This document shows positions 54,529-63,149 of a stretch of 64,000 nt of DNA, one piece after another. A program made the translations under genes and the position numbers. The first letter of the stretch is position 1. Every line of letters starts with the position of its first letter. The notes beneath the pieces were generated by a model. It was given only the letters and a program-made list of their open reading frames with translations, was not told the origin of the DNA and did no database searches. Origin of the DNA: Kribbella amoyensis (GTDB lineage: Bacteria; Actinomycetota; Actinomycetes; Propionibacteriales; Kribbellaceae). Location of the stretch: the NCBI RefSeq assembly GCF_007828865.1, contig NZ_VIVK01000001.1:806001-870000 (forward strand), in the 5' to 3' direction.

Positions 54529-55283
54529 GCGCCGACACCCCCACCCACGCTGGGCAGGTCGGTCGCGAGGCCGTTCATCGGGGGTAGCTCGGGCACCGGG
54601 GGGAGCGCCGCCTCTCCAGACTTGCGTTGTTCGTGGTACGCCAGGATCTGCAACTCGATCGAGAGGTCCACCTTGCGGATGTCGACGCCGTCGGGCACGG
54701 ACAGCACCACCGGCGCGAAGTTCAGGATGCTGGTCACGCCCGCCGCGACCAGCCGGTCGCAGACCTCCTGGGCCGGGCCCGCGGGCGTGGTGATCACGCC
54801 GATCGAGACCCGGTCGGCGGCGACGATGTCCTCCAGCTCGGCGAAGTCGCGGACCACCATGTCGCCGATCCGCTCGCCGACCAGCTGCGGGTCGGCGTCC
54901 AGCAGGGCGACGATCCGGAAGCCGCGGGTACCGAAGCCGGAGTAGTTCGCCAGCGCGTGGCCGAGGTTTCCGATCCCGACGATGACGACGGCCCAGTCCT
55001 GGGTGACGCCGATCTCGCGGGCGATCTGGTAGCGCAGGTACTCGACGTCGTAGCCGACGCCGCGGGTGCCGTACGACCCGAGGTAGGACAGGTCCTTGCG
55101 GAGCTTGGCCGAGTTCACCCCGGCCGCGGTCGCGAGGTCCTCGCTCGACGCGGTGGCGATGCCGCTGTCCGACAAGGCGGTCAGGGCCCGCAGGTACACC
55201 GGCAAGCGCGCGACAGTGGCCTCGGGAATGCCGCGTTCGGTTCTCGTCGGCGCGCCGGGGCGACGGCTGCGGGCAGGCGTCAC
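54525..55283 (-). CDS. rex: redox-sensing transcriptional repressor Rex
   Basis: Repressor of 252 residues that senses the NADH/NAD+ ratio. N-terminal winged helix (TVARLPVYLRALTALSDSGIATASSEDLA), then an NAD-binding Rossmann domain (AVVIVGIGNLGHALANY). The C-terminus adds a Pro/Gly tail of 25 residues. It is the first gene of the heme operon; a possible Rex site lies 67 bases upstream of its GTG start, suggesting self-control. Confidence 0.95.
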   Translation of the reverse strand: MTPARSRRPGAPTRTERGIPEATVARLPVYLRALTALSDSGIATASSEDLATAAGVNSAKLRKDLSYLGSYGTRGVGYDVEYLRYQIAREIGVTQDWAVVIVGIGNLGHALANYSGFGTRGFRIVALLDADPQLVGERIGDMVVRDFAELEDIVAADRVSIGVITTPAGPAQEVCDRLVAAGVTSILNFAPVVLSVPDGVDIRKVDLSIELQILAYHEQRKSGEAALPPVPELPPMNGLATDLPSVGGGVGA

Positions 55284-55349
55284 GATTCTCCTGGAGGACG
55301 TGGTTCTCTGCCGCCGCCTCGCGGTCGGCGACTACCCCACTCTAGGAGT

Positions 55350-55367
55350 TTGTGAACGTGAGAACAA
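55350..55367. promoter_or_regulatory. possible Rex operator
   Basis: TTGTGAACGTGAGAACAA resembles the Rex operator (TTGTGAAN4TTCACAA): the left half fits fully and the right half only in part. Its place directly upstream of rex and its A+T-rich ends support the call. Confidence 0.5.
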
Positions 55368-55397
55368 AATCGAGAACGCCCGTCGTGACGGACAGCA

Positions 55398-55640
55398 CTA
55401 CTTTGTCAAGGCCTTCCTGAGCCGCGCGGGGTCCACCCGCCAGAAGTCGTGCTGGCGGCCGTCGACGAACGTCACCGGGATCTGCTCGCCGTACTCGGCC
55501 ATCAGCGCGGCGTCGGTGGTGATGTCCACCTCGGTCCAGCCGACCCCGAGCTCGGCGCAGACCGCGTCGACGATCGCGCGGGCGTCCTCGCACAGATGAC
55601 AGCCCGGTTTGCCGTACAGGGTGACGCGCGGCGCGCTCAT
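55398..55640 (-). CDS. glutaredoxin-like protein
   Basis: Thioredoxin-fold protein of 80 residues (RVTLYGKPGCHLCEDA; QIPVTFVDG). The active site is CHLC and the cis-Pro is in IPVTF. ATG 55640 overlaps the stop of the acyl-CoA ligase gene (ATGA). Glutathione is not typical of actinobacteria, so mycothiol or a protein thiol is the likelier partner. It lies between the ligase gene and the rex operon, a conserved actinobacterial arrangement. Confidence 0.87.
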   Translation of the reverse strand: MSAPRVTLYGKPGCHLCEDARAIVDAVCAELGVGWTEVDITTDAALMAEYGEQIPVTFVDGRQHDFWRVDPARLRKALTK

Positions 55641-57085
55641 CGGTCCGCCTCCCGCAGCCGGCCCTTCGCGACCTTGCCGGTGACCGAGTGCGGCAGGTGG
55701 TCCACCACCTCGATGTCGACCGGGCACTTGAACCGCGCCAGCCGGGTCTCCGCGTACGCCCGGACCGCGCCGGCGTCAACGCTGTCCCCCGCCTTCGGGA
55801 CCACGAACGCCTTCACGGCCTCACCGGTCTCCTCGGACGGTACGCCGATCACGGCGGCCTCGCGGACCCCGGGCGCCCCGACCAGGACCTCCTCCACCTC
55901 GCTCGGGAAGACGTTGAACCCGCTGACGATGATCAGCTCGCGCAATCGGTCGACCAGATAGAGGTCCCCGTCCCCGTCGAGGAAGCCGACGTCCCCGGTC
56001 CGGTACCAGCCGTCGTCGGCCGGTCCGTCCACGCCGTCCGGCCAGTACCCGGAGAAGAGGTTGTCGCCGCGGACCAGGATCTCGCCGGGGTCGTCGCCTT
56101 CGACGTCCTCGCCCTGCTCGTCGGCGATCCGCACCTCCACGTTCGGTACCGCGCGGCCGACCGACCCGGGCTTCGGGTCCTGTTCGCCGAGCGTGGTGGT
56201 GACACCTGGCGCGGCCTCGGTGAGTCCGTAGCCCTGGTGGACGAACAAGCCGGTGGCCTGCTCGAACCGGTCCGCCATCCCGCGATCGAGGGTGGACGCG
56301 CCGGTCAGGACCACCTTGACCGTGCCGAGCTGGTCCTTCAGGTCGGGCCGGGTCAGCAACGCGTTCAGGGCCGGCGGGGCCAGCGGCAGCCGGGTGACGC
56401 CGTACCGGACGACGAGGTCGAGCGTGCCGGCCGGGTCGAACCGGCGGTCGATGACGAGGGCGGCGCCGGTCGCGACGGTCCAGCCGAGCACGGCGTTCAG
56501 GCCGAACGCGTGGAACATCGGCAGCACCCCGAGCACGACGTCCTCGGGCCCCATCCGGTCCTCGCCGAGCTCGGAGAGGTTCTTCACGTTCGCGGCCAGG
56601 GCGCGGTGGGTCAGCATCGCGGCGCGCGGTTCGCCACTCGTACCGGAGGTGTAGAGCAGGACCGCGAGGCTCTCCGGGTCGGTCTGCGGTGACAACGGAG
56701 CGTGACCGGTGAGCTCGCCGGCCCAGACCGTCCGGACCCCCTCGACCTTGTCCGCGAGGTCGGCGTCGACGACCGCGAGCCGGGCCCCGGAATGGGCCAC
56801 GACGTGCCCGATCTCGGTCGCCGTCAGGCCGGTGTTCAGCGGTACGGCGACCAGGCCGGCGCGAAGACTTCCCAGGTAGGAGGTGACGAACTCCACGCTG
56901 TTCGCGAGCAGCAGGACCACCCGGTACCCGGGCACCAGACCGGCCGCGGAGTACCCCTGCGCGGCCGCGTCGACGGCCTCCTCGAGCTCGCGCCAGGTCA
57001 GCCGCCGGTCCCCGTCGACCAGCGCGAGACGTTCGCCGTGACGTTGCGCTGTGTCACGAAGAATGTCCGCGAAGTTGAAGTTCAC
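55637..57085 (-). CDS. AMP-dependent acyl-CoA ligase/synthetase
   Basis: Adenylate-forming enzyme of 482 residues. The P-loop-like LLYTSGTSGEPRAAML, the adenylate-binding GYGLTEAAPG, the hinge YRTGDVGFLDGDGDLYLVDR and the C-terminal Lys in TGKVAKGRLRE are all present. It probably activates a fatty or aryl acid to its CoA ester; it is shorter than classic FadD enzymes. It overlaps the glutaredoxin gene and is divergent from the HAD-IB gene with only 36 bases between. Confidence 0.9.
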   Translation of the reverse strand: MNFNFADILRDTAQRHGERLALVDGDRRLTWRELEEAVDAAAQGYSAAGLVPGYRVVLLLANSVEFVTSYLGSLRAGLVAVPLNTGLTATEIGHVVAHSGARLAVVDADLADKVEGVRTVWAGELTGHAPLSPQTDPESLAVLLYTSGTSGEPRAAMLTHRALAANVKNLSELGEDRMGPEDVVLGVLPMFHAFGLNAVLGWTVATGAALVIDRRFDPAGTLDLVVRYGVTRLPLAPPALNALLTRPDLKDQLGTVKVVLTGASTLDRGMADRFEQATGLFVHQGYGLTEAAPGVTTTLGEQDPKPGSVGRAVPNVEVRIADEQGEDVEGDDPGEILVRGDNLFSGYWPDGVDGPADDGWYRTGDVGFLDGDGDLYLVDRLRELIIVSGFNVFPSEVEEVLVGAPGVREAAVIGVPSEETGEAVKAFVVPKAGDSVDAGAVRAYAETRLARFKCPVDIEVVDHLPHSVTGKVAKGRLREADR

Positions 57086-57121
57086 CAGGCGAGTCTTTCA
57101 TGCCCCCACTAGGGTGCGGAC

Positions 57122-58021
57122 ATGACTCGGTCCTCACCGCGGGATCTTCGGGCGCGGTCGGTTCTTGCCGGTGAGGCCAGTGCGGCCGCTGCCGAGCTCG
57201 AGGCCGCCTTGACGACTCCTCCGGCCAGCCATGCCGCCGCGTTCTTCGACGTCGACAACACGATGCTCCAGGGCGCTTCGGTGTTCCACCTCGCCCGGGG
57301 TCTGTACCGGCGGAAGTTCTTCACGACCAGGGAGATCTCCGGCAAGGCGTGGCAGCAGCTGCGGTTCCGGCTGCAGGGCGAGACGCCCGAGTCGGTCGCC
57401 GACGCGCGCGCCGCGGCGCTGTCGTTCATCGCCGGCCACCGGGTCTCCGAGGTGCGGATCCTGGTCGAGGAGATCTTCGACGAGCTGATGGCCGACCGGA
57501 TCTGGCCCGGCACCCGGGCCCTCGCGCAGCAGCACCTGGACGCCGGTGAGCGGGTCTGGCTGGTCACCGCGGCCCCGGTCGAGGTGGCCCAACTGCTGGC
57601 CCGGCGGCTCGGACTCACCGGCGCGCTGGGAACGGTTGCAGCGGAGAGTGACGGGGTCTATACAGGTGAACTCGTGGGCGATATTCTGCACGGCCCGGCC
57701 AAGGCGGAAGCCGTCCGGGCGCTGGCCGACCGCGAAGACCTGGACCTGGCCGCGTGTTCGGCGTACTCGGATTCGGTGAACGACTTGCCGATGCTGGAAA
57801 TGGTGGGGAATCCATGTGCTGTCAATCCCGACGGCAGGCTGCGCCGGCACGCCGAAGTGGCCGGTTGGCGCGTCCGTGATTACCGGACCGGACGGAAGGC
57901 GACGCGCCTTGCCCTGTTGACAGCCGGTGCTTCAGGCGTAACGCTCGGTGCTGTCTCAGCCGCTGTGGCCGTGCGCCGTTGTCTCAACCGCGGGTGTGTC
58001 AGTCGTAGACGTGTCAGTTGA
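57122..58021 (+). CDS. HAD-IB family hydrolase/phosphatase
   Basis: Protein of 299 residues with HAD motif I AFFDVDNTML (nucleophile Asp and general acid Asp), motif II LVTAAPVEVA and motif IV YSDSVNDLPML. The cap is of subtype IB (SerB-like). A hydrophobic helix near the C-terminus (LALLTAGASGVTLGAVSAAVAV) could anchor it to the membrane. The sigma factor gene follows 14 bases later. The substrate is unknown; relatives act on phosphoserine-like or lipid phosphates. Confidence 0.88.
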   Translation: MTRSSPRDLRARSVLAGEASAAAAELEAALTTPPASHAAAFFDVDNTMLQGASVFHLARGLYRRKFFTTREISGKAWQQLRFRLQGETPESVADARAAALSFIAGHRVSEVRILVEEIFDELMADRIWPGTRALAQQHLDAGERVWLVTAAPVEVAQLLARRLGLTGALGTVAAESDGVYTGELVGDILHGPAKAEAVRALADREDLDLAACSAYSDSVNDLPMLEMVGNPCAVNPDGRLRRHAEVAGWRVRDYRTGRKATRLALLTAGASGVTLGAVSAAVAVRRCLNRGCVSRRRVS

Positions 58022-58035
58022 AACGGGGAGAGAAC

Positions 58036-58608
58036 TTGACGACGCCGGAGCCGAGCCCGGACGGGATGAGACGTGCAGAACTCGTCGATCGCGCCCAGGC
58101 TGGAGACGTCGGTGCCTTCGGTGAGCTGTACGACGAGTACTCGCTCACCGTCTACCGCTACATCTACGCGCGAGTGTCGTCCGCGGCACTCGCCGAGGAC
58201 CTGACCAGCGAGACGTTCGTCCGGGCGCTGCGCGCGCTGGACTCGTTCCGCTGGCAGGGCCGGGACTTCGGCGCCTGGCTGGTGACGATCGCCCGGAACC
58301 TGATCACCGACCACTACAAGTCGGGCCGGGTCCGGCTCGAGGTGGTCACCGACGAGATCGAGACGCACGACCGGCAGACCGAGGGCCCGGAGATCGACGT
58401 GCTCGCCGCCGCCACCGCGGAAGTCCTCCGGGACGCGGTCGCGGCGCTGCCCGACGAGCAACGGGACTGCCTGACGATGCGCTTCTTCGCCGGCCTGTCC
58501 ATCGCCGAGACCGCCCGGGCGCTGGAGAAATCAGAGGGCGCCGTGAAGCAACTTCAGCTGAGAGCCGTGCGGCACTTGGCGAAGGTTATCCCCAAGGATT
58601 TGAGGTGA
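58036..58608 (+). CDS. bldN: ECF RNA polymerase sigma factor, BldN type
   Basis: ECF sigma factor of 190 residues. Region 2 (FGELYDEYSLTVYRYIYARV; AEDLTSETFVRAL; RDFGAWLVTIARNLITDHYK) and region 4 (LPDEQRDCLTMRFFAGLSIAETARALEKSEGAVKQLQLRAVRHL) are complete. TTG 58036 is chosen because GGGGAGA lies 7 bases upstream. Position between the heme/rex cluster and an anti-sigma gene matches the bldN locus of streptomycetes. The long N-terminal pro-sequence described for Streptomyces BldN is absent here, so proteolytic activation is not needed. It likely controls developmental or cell-surface genes. Confidence 0.75.
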   Translation: MTTPEPSPDGMRRAELVDRAQAGDVGAFGELYDEYSLTVYRYIYARVSSAALAEDLTSETFVRALRALDSFRWQGRDFGAWLVTIARNLITDHYKSGRVRLEVVTDEIETHDRQTEGPEIDVLAAATAEVLRDAVAALPDEQRDCLTMRFFAGLSIAETARALEKSEGAVKQLQLRAVRHLAKVIPKDLR

Positions 58609-58714
58609 GGAGGATGACAACGAATGTCTTTCGTAACCCGTCAGGGAGTTTCCTCGTTTGCCTGGTGAGGACCTGTCGGTGACCCCGGCTTGTCATTGAG
58701 GAGAACGAGTATCC

Positions 58715-59929
58715 ATGAGTGACCTAACCAGGGCTCGAGCGCGCGCGGAGACTTTCGCGCACGCCGTCGATCACGGGCCCCGTCACTCTTCGCGATTGAG
58801 CGACGACCCTGAGCTGTTGGAAGCTGTGGAGCTGGCCGGGCGACTGAGGACCGCCGGGGCAGTGGCACCGCGACCGGAGTTCTCTGCCGAGCTGAGGCAT
58901 CGCCTCCTCGAGCAGGCCGCGGCCCGTGCCGCAACGACTCCGACCGTGGTGCGCAGCGCTCCGGACAGCGAGGACGAGGAGCCACGCGAGGACGACGCGT
59001 CCGTGACAGAGATCCGCCCCCGTCGTCCCGGCCGGCGCATCCGGCTGGTCGCCAGCACCGCGGCACTGGTGCTGCTCGGTGGTGGCGTCGGTTCGGCGGC
59101 GGCCGCCCAGCAGGCGATGCCGGGCGACACGCTGTACGGGATGAAGCGCAGCATCGAGAACGTCTCGACCAACGTGAGCGTCGGTGACGACTCCCGGGGC
59201 CGGCGCGATCTCGAGCACGCGATGAACCGTCTGTCCGAAGTCCGTTCGCTGGTCGACAACGGTGGCGACGTGGCCACCATCGACAGCACGCTCGACGATT
59301 TCTCGAGGCAGGCCCGCAAGGGCGTGTCACGGCTCGTCGCGTCGTACCAGCAAGACGAAGACCCGACCTCGATCACGGTGGTCACGGAGTTCATCACCAG
59401 CGCCCGCCAGGCCATCGGTGAGTTGGCTCCGCAACTGCCGCCCGAGTCGCTGAAGTCCGCCGTCGAGGCACTGGCGACGATCGAGCAACTGGCCCAGCAC
59501 ACCACGGTGGCCTGCCCCACGTGCGACAAGCCGAAGCCGGCGAAGAACGCGGGACAGCCCACCCAGGACACCCGGGCCACCGATCCGGCCGAGTCGACCG
59601 ACCCGGCCGGCCCGACCACCGCGAAGCCGACGGCCCCGTCCGCGAAGCCGACGCCCGGTACCAAGCCGAGCGCGACGCCGACCCGGCAGGGCCCCGACCC
59701 GACGATCGTCGAGGAGCGGAACACCAGCAAGCCGCCTCCGACCCTCGCGACGCCACCCACGGCGCGACCGTCGAGCACGCCGAGCAGTACTCCCTCGGGT
59801 CCGCTGACGCCGAGCCTGCCCACCCCGGGTGGACAGACCTGGCCGTGGCCGTTCCCGACGCTGAGCCTGCCGTTGCCGACGATCGACCTTCCCGGCGTGA
59901 TCCAGACTCTGCTGCCACCCTGGAAGTAG
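58715..59929 (+). CDS. membrane-anchored anti-sigma factor (RsbN-like, DUF5667)
   Basis: Protein of 404 residues. Residues 1-75 are a cytoplasmic sigma-binding region (RARAETFAHAVDHG; SAELRHRLLEQAAAR). One membrane helix lies about 110-131. The outer part has DUF5667 (AMPGDTLYGMKRSIENVSTNVSVGDDSRGRRDLEHAM, about 134-260), then a Pro/Thr/Ser-rich region to the end with a CPTC pair near 267. It follows the BldN-type sigma gene by 106 bases, so it should hold that sigma factor at the membrane. The start has GAGGAG 11 bases upstream. Confidence 0.85.
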   Translation: MSDLTRARARAETFAHAVDHGPRHSSRLSDDPELLEAVELAGRLRTAGAVAPRPEFSAELRHRLLEQAAARAATTPTVVRSAPDSEDEEPREDDASVTEIRPRRPGRRIRLVASTAALVLLGGGVGSAAAAQQAMPGDTLYGMKRSIENVSTNVSVGDDSRGRRDLEHAMNRLSEVRSLVDNGGDVATIDSTLDDFSRQARKGVSRLVASYQQDEDPTSITVVTEFITSARQAIGELAPQLPPESLKSAVEALATIEQLAQHTTVACPTCDKPKPAKNAGQPTQDTRATDPAESTDPAGPTTAKPTAPSAKPTPGTKPSATPTRQGPDPTIVEERNTSKPPPTLATPPTARPSSTPSSTPSGPLTPSLPTPGGQTWPWPFPTLSLPLPTIDLPGVIQTLLPPWK

Positions 59930-59943
59930 CCAGACACCGGAAC

Positions 59944-59971
59944 GGGCCCCGAGCAACGAAGCTCGGGGCCC
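59944..59971 (+). terminator. strong hairpin terminator
   Basis: GGGCCCCGAGC and GCTCGGGGCCC pair perfectly (11 pairs) around a 6-base loop, followed by TTTGCG. It ends the sigma/anti-sigma unit. Confidence 0.8.
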
Positions 59972-60013
59972 TTTGCGTTGCCCGGATCAGCCGGACCGGG
60001 GGAACGTGATGGG

Positions 60014-61183
60014 TCAGAAGAAGACGGAGCGGCGCTGCATCAGCAGGGAGTACAGGGTCTGCTGGATGGTTTCGCGGACCTGGTCGGTGACGTTGAAGAC
60101 CAGCATCGGATCGTCGGCGGCGCCGTCCGGGAAGTCGTCGGTGCGGATCGGCTCGCCGAACTCGATCAGCCACTTCGACGGCAGCGGGATCAGGCCGAGC
60201 GGACCGAGCAACGGGAAGAACGGCGTCACCGGGATGTACGGCACGCCGAGCAGCCGGGCCAGCGAGGCGATGTTGCCGACCAGCGGATAGATCTCCTCGG
60301 CGCCGACGATCGAGCACGGCACGATCGGTACGCCGGTCCGCATCGCCGCGCTGACGAACCCGCCCCGGCCGAACCGCTGCAGCTTGTACCGCTCGCTGAA
60401 CGGCTTGCCGATGCCCTTGAACCCCTCCGGCCAGACGCCGACGAGGTTGCCCTGGCGGAGCAGGCGTTCGGCATCGTCGTTGCTCGCCAGCGTCGCCCCG
60501 CCCTTGCGTGCGAGCTCCCCGACGAACGGCGTCCGGAACACCAGGTCGGCCGCGAGGGTCCGCAACGGCCGGTGCGCGTGGTCGGCGACGATCAGCTGGG
60601 TGACGAGCCCGTCCAGCGGCATCGTGCCGGAGTGGTTCGCGACGATCAGCGCGCCCTCGTCGGCCGGGATGTTCTCGACCCCGCGGACCTCGACCCGGAA
60701 CCACTTCTCCGCCAGCGGCCGCAGCCCGGACAGCAGCACCTGGTCGGTGAGCTCGGCGTCGTAGCCGAACTCGTCCACCTCGTACTCCCCGGTCAGCCGC
60801 CGTCGCAGGAACGCGAGCCACTCGGCGACCCTGCGCTCCCCCTCGGCCCCGAGCGTCTCCCGCACCATCCGCTCGAACCCGGCGAAGTCCGGCACCCCCG
60901 GTCCACCCGCAGGTACGGCGTCGAGGGGACGGTCGTCGGTCGGCTCCTCGATCCGCAGCCGGGCCGACTCGGCCGGGGCGGAGGCCTTCCGCTTGGTGCG
61001 CTTGGTGCGCTTGGCCGGACCGGCAGGAGCAGCCGCGGTCGATCCCGAGTCGGGCTCTGCCGTCTCGGTGCGGCGTTTGCGGGAGTTGCCCGCGAGGGCT
61101 CGTGCCGCCGCGGAAGGAGTCGTCCGGCTGCCTCGGCCGGGGCGGCCGCCGGAGCCGATCGGGATGATGTCGGCGTCAGCCAC
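60014..61183 (-). CDS. PlsC-like 1-acyl-glycerol-phosphate acyltransferase
   Basis: Acyltransferase of 389 residues. The first 120 residues are Ala/Lys/Arg/Pro-rich and likely disordered (KRTKRTKRKAS). The PlsC-like domain follows: LIVANHSGTMPLDG (His/Asp site), WPEGFKGIGKPFSERYKLQ and IVPCSIVGAEEIYP. It probably acylates lysophosphatidate or a related lipid at the membrane. It overlaps the upstream epimerase gene by 8 bases. The GTG start fits the length but the leader is unlike the enzyme core, so a later start is possible. Confidence 0.88.
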   Translation of the reverse strand: MADADIIPIGSGGRPGRGSRTTPSAAARALAGNSRKRRTETAEPDSGSTAAAPAGPAKRTKRTKRKASAPAESARLRIEEPTDDRPLDAVPAGGPGVPDFAGFERMVRETLGAEGERRVAEWLAFLRRRLTGEYEVDEFGYDAELTDQVLLSGLRPLAEKWFRVEVRGVENIPADEGALIVANHSGTMPLDGLVTQLIVADHAHRPLRTLAADLVFRTPFVGELARKGGATLASNDDAERLLRQGNLVGVWPEGFKGIGKPFSERYKLQRFGRGGFVSAAMRTGVPIVPCSIVGAEEIYPLVGNIASLARLLGVPYIPVTPFFPLLGPLGLIPLPSKWLIEFGEPIRTDDFPDGAADDPMLVFNVTDQVRETIQQTLYSLLMQRRSVFF

Positions 61184-62183
61184 GGAGTGCTCCCAGGCCG
61201 GCCGTCATCAGCCTGGCGGCCGCGGTCATCGCGCCGGTCCCGAGCGAGGCGCGGAAGTCGTCGAAGGCGGACGCGGTCGTGTACGCCGGCTCGAAGCCGA
61301 ACTCGGTCCGCATCCGGGTCGTGTCGACGGCGCGGCCGTAGGTCAGGAAGGTGATCTGGTCCGGCGAGAAGTCGGCCAGCCGGGCCCGGCGGACCGCGGC
61401 CGCCGTCCCCGACGCGGTGAACGAGGGCAACCGGACGACGGGACGGCCGAGCCGGCGGATCGCCTGGGACAGCACCAGGATCCCGTCACCGGCGAGGTTG
61501 AAGGTACCGGGAAGGTCGTGCACGGTGGCATGGTGGACGGCCGCGACGCCGTCGTCCTCGTGCAGGAACTGCAGCCGCGCGTCGTACCCGAGCACGGTCG
61601 GGATCACCGGCAGGCCGAAGTACCGGGTCATTGGTGAGTCGGTCTGCGGGCCGATCCAGTTCGCCATCCGCAACGTGGACACGCAGACATCGGGCCGGCG
61701 CCGGGCGAAGCCACGCACGTACCCTTCCACCTCGACCGCGTCCTTGCTCAGGCCGGTCTGATGGATCGCCCGCGGCGCCATCTCCTCGGTGAACAGGGCC
61801 GGATCCCGGGGACCCGCGCCGTACACCGTGGTCGACGACTTCACCACCAGCTTGCGGACACCGGGCGCCTTCTGGCACGCGGCGAGCAGCTGCATGGTGC
61901 CGATGACGTTGATCTCCTTCATCGACGACCGGCCGCCGGCGCTGCCCGGGGTCGCCACCACGCCGGTGTGGACGACCGTGTCGACGTCCGCCCCGGCGAT
62001 CACCTTGGCGACCACCGGGTTCCGGATGTCCGCGCGGACGAACCGGACCCGGCCGAGCTCGGCCCGGGGTGGGACCACGTCGATCCCGATCACCGTGTCG
62101 ATGGCGGGGTCGGCGGCCAGCTTCCGGGCACACCGAGCACCGGCGTCCCGGGAGACGCCGGTCACCATCACCACCTGCGCCAC
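61176..62183 (-). CDS. NAD-dependent epimerase/dehydratase (extended SDR)
   Basis: Protein of 335 residues beginning VVMVTGVSRDAGARCARKLA with an SDR-type glycine-rich site (TGVSRDAG, not the usual GxxGxxG). The catalytic Tyr/Lys pair is not obvious: the usual YxxxK region reads IHQTGLSKDAVE, so it may bind a sugar or lipid rather than catalyse. VYGAGPRDPALFTEEM and MRTEFGFEPAYTT are typical of actinobacterial members next to acyltransferases. It forms an operon with the acyltransferase gene. Start ATG has no strong ribosome site visible. Confidence 0.8.
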   Translation of the reverse strand: MAQVVMVTGVSRDAGARCARKLAADPAIDTVIGIDVVPPRAELGRVRFVRADIRNPVVAKVIAGADVDTVVHTGVVATPGSAGGRSSMKEINVIGTMQLLAACQKAPGVRKLVVKSSTTVYGAGPRDPALFTEEMAPRAIHQTGLSKDAVEVEGYVRGFARRRPDVCVSTLRMANWIGPQTDSPMTRYFGLPVIPTVLGYDARLQFLHEDDGVAAVHHATVHDLPGTFNLAGDGILVLSQAIRRLGRPVVRLPSFTASGTAAAVRRARLADFSPDQITFLTYGRAVDTTRMRTEFGFEPAYTTASAFDDFRASLGTGAMTAAARLMTAGLGALRG

Positions 62184-62256
62184 GAGTCAACCCCCAGCCA
62201 GACAGCAACCCCGTACGTCGCCGCCCCGCGCGAGCGCGCCGGAGCGGCGGAAGTGC

Positions 62257-62358
62257 TTACTTGCCGAGCTTGCGGCGCTGCACCCGCGTCTTCTTGAGCA
62301 GCTTGCGGTGCTTCTTCTTCGCCATCCGCTTACGGCGCTTCTTGATAACCGAACCCAC
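62257..62358 (-). CDS. small ribosomal subunit protein bS22 (AURKAIP1/COX24-domain protein)
   Basis: A 33-residue, extremely basic protein ([18 protein letters not shown], then [12 protein letters not shown]). The GTG start has GGAAGG 7 bases upstream. This matches the tiny AURKAIP1/COX24-domain protein known as bS22, found in the small ribosomal subunit of mycobacteria. It is shorter than standard gene finders accept. It is a monocistronic gene between an SDR gene and a divergent methyltransferase gene. Confidence 0.93.
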   Translation of the reverse strand: MGSVIKKRRKRMAKKKHRKLLKKTRVQRRKLGK

Positions 62359-62454
62359 TGTGGACCTTCCAAACATTAAGAGAGCGTCGGCAAAGCCTAC
62401 CCGTTCACCCGCTGACCCGCCTAAAGCGGTCTGGTCAGGGGTAGGAAGGACAGC

Positions 62455-63129
62455 ATGACAGCCCGGTACAACGGAGTCGCCGACTGGTACGCCGCCCGCA
62501 CCACCGACTGGGCCGAGCACAACCGGACCGAGGTGGTGGACCTGCTCGGCCCGGGCGACGGCCGGCTGACCCTCGACCTCGGTTGCGGCAACGGCAACTA
62601 CTTCGACATCGTCCGCGGCACCGGCCGCCGGGTGATCGGGCTCGACCGGTCCGCCGACCAGCTCCGGATCGCCCGCGACCGCCGGCTCGGCCGGACCGAC
62701 CCGGTGCCGCTGGTGGAGGGCGACTCGGCGCGGTTGCCGTTCGCCGATGCGAGCTTCGACGACGTTCTCACGCTGTGGATCTCCACCGACCTGGACGACA
62801 TCCTCGGCACGTTGCGCGAGATCGCCCGGTTGCTCAAGCCCGGCGGGGCCTTCTACTTCTACGGCGTCCACCCGTGCTTCAACGGACCACACAGCGAGTA
62901 CCTCGAGGACGGGAGCCGGGTCGTGCACCCGACGTACTCGATCGCGGACTGGCACCAACCGCAGCCGTGGTGGGCCGACGACGGCATCCGCGTCACGGTC
63001 GGGATGCGGCACACCCCGCTCGCCGTCCTGCTGAACGGATTCGTCGACGCCGGCCTGACCCTCGAACACTTCGCCGAGCCCTCGACGATGCCGGTCCCGC
63101 ACACCCTCGCGATCCGCGCCCGCCGCTGA
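62455..63129 (+). CDS. class I SAM-dependent methyltransferase
   Basis: Methyltransferase of 224 residues with SAM-binding motif [15 protein letters not shown], acidic motif [13 protein letters not shown] and motif [18 protein letters not shown]. The C-terminal part ([16 protein letters not shown]) is of the Methyltransf_11 type. The substrate is unknown. It stands alone, divergent from bS22. Confidence 0.9.
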   Translation: MTARYNGVADWYAARTTDWAEHNRTEVVDLLGPGDGRLTLDLGCGNGNYFDIVRGTGRRVIGLDRSADQLRIARDRRLGRTDPVPLVEGDSARLPFADASFDDVLTLWISTDLDDILGTLREIARLLKPGGAFYFYGVHPCFNGPHSEYLEDGSRVVHPTYSIADWHQPQPWWADDGIRVTVGMRHTPLAVLLNGFVDAGLTLEHFAEPSTMPVPHTLAIRARR

Positions 63130-63149
63130 TCGGCACCACCTCGGCAGAG

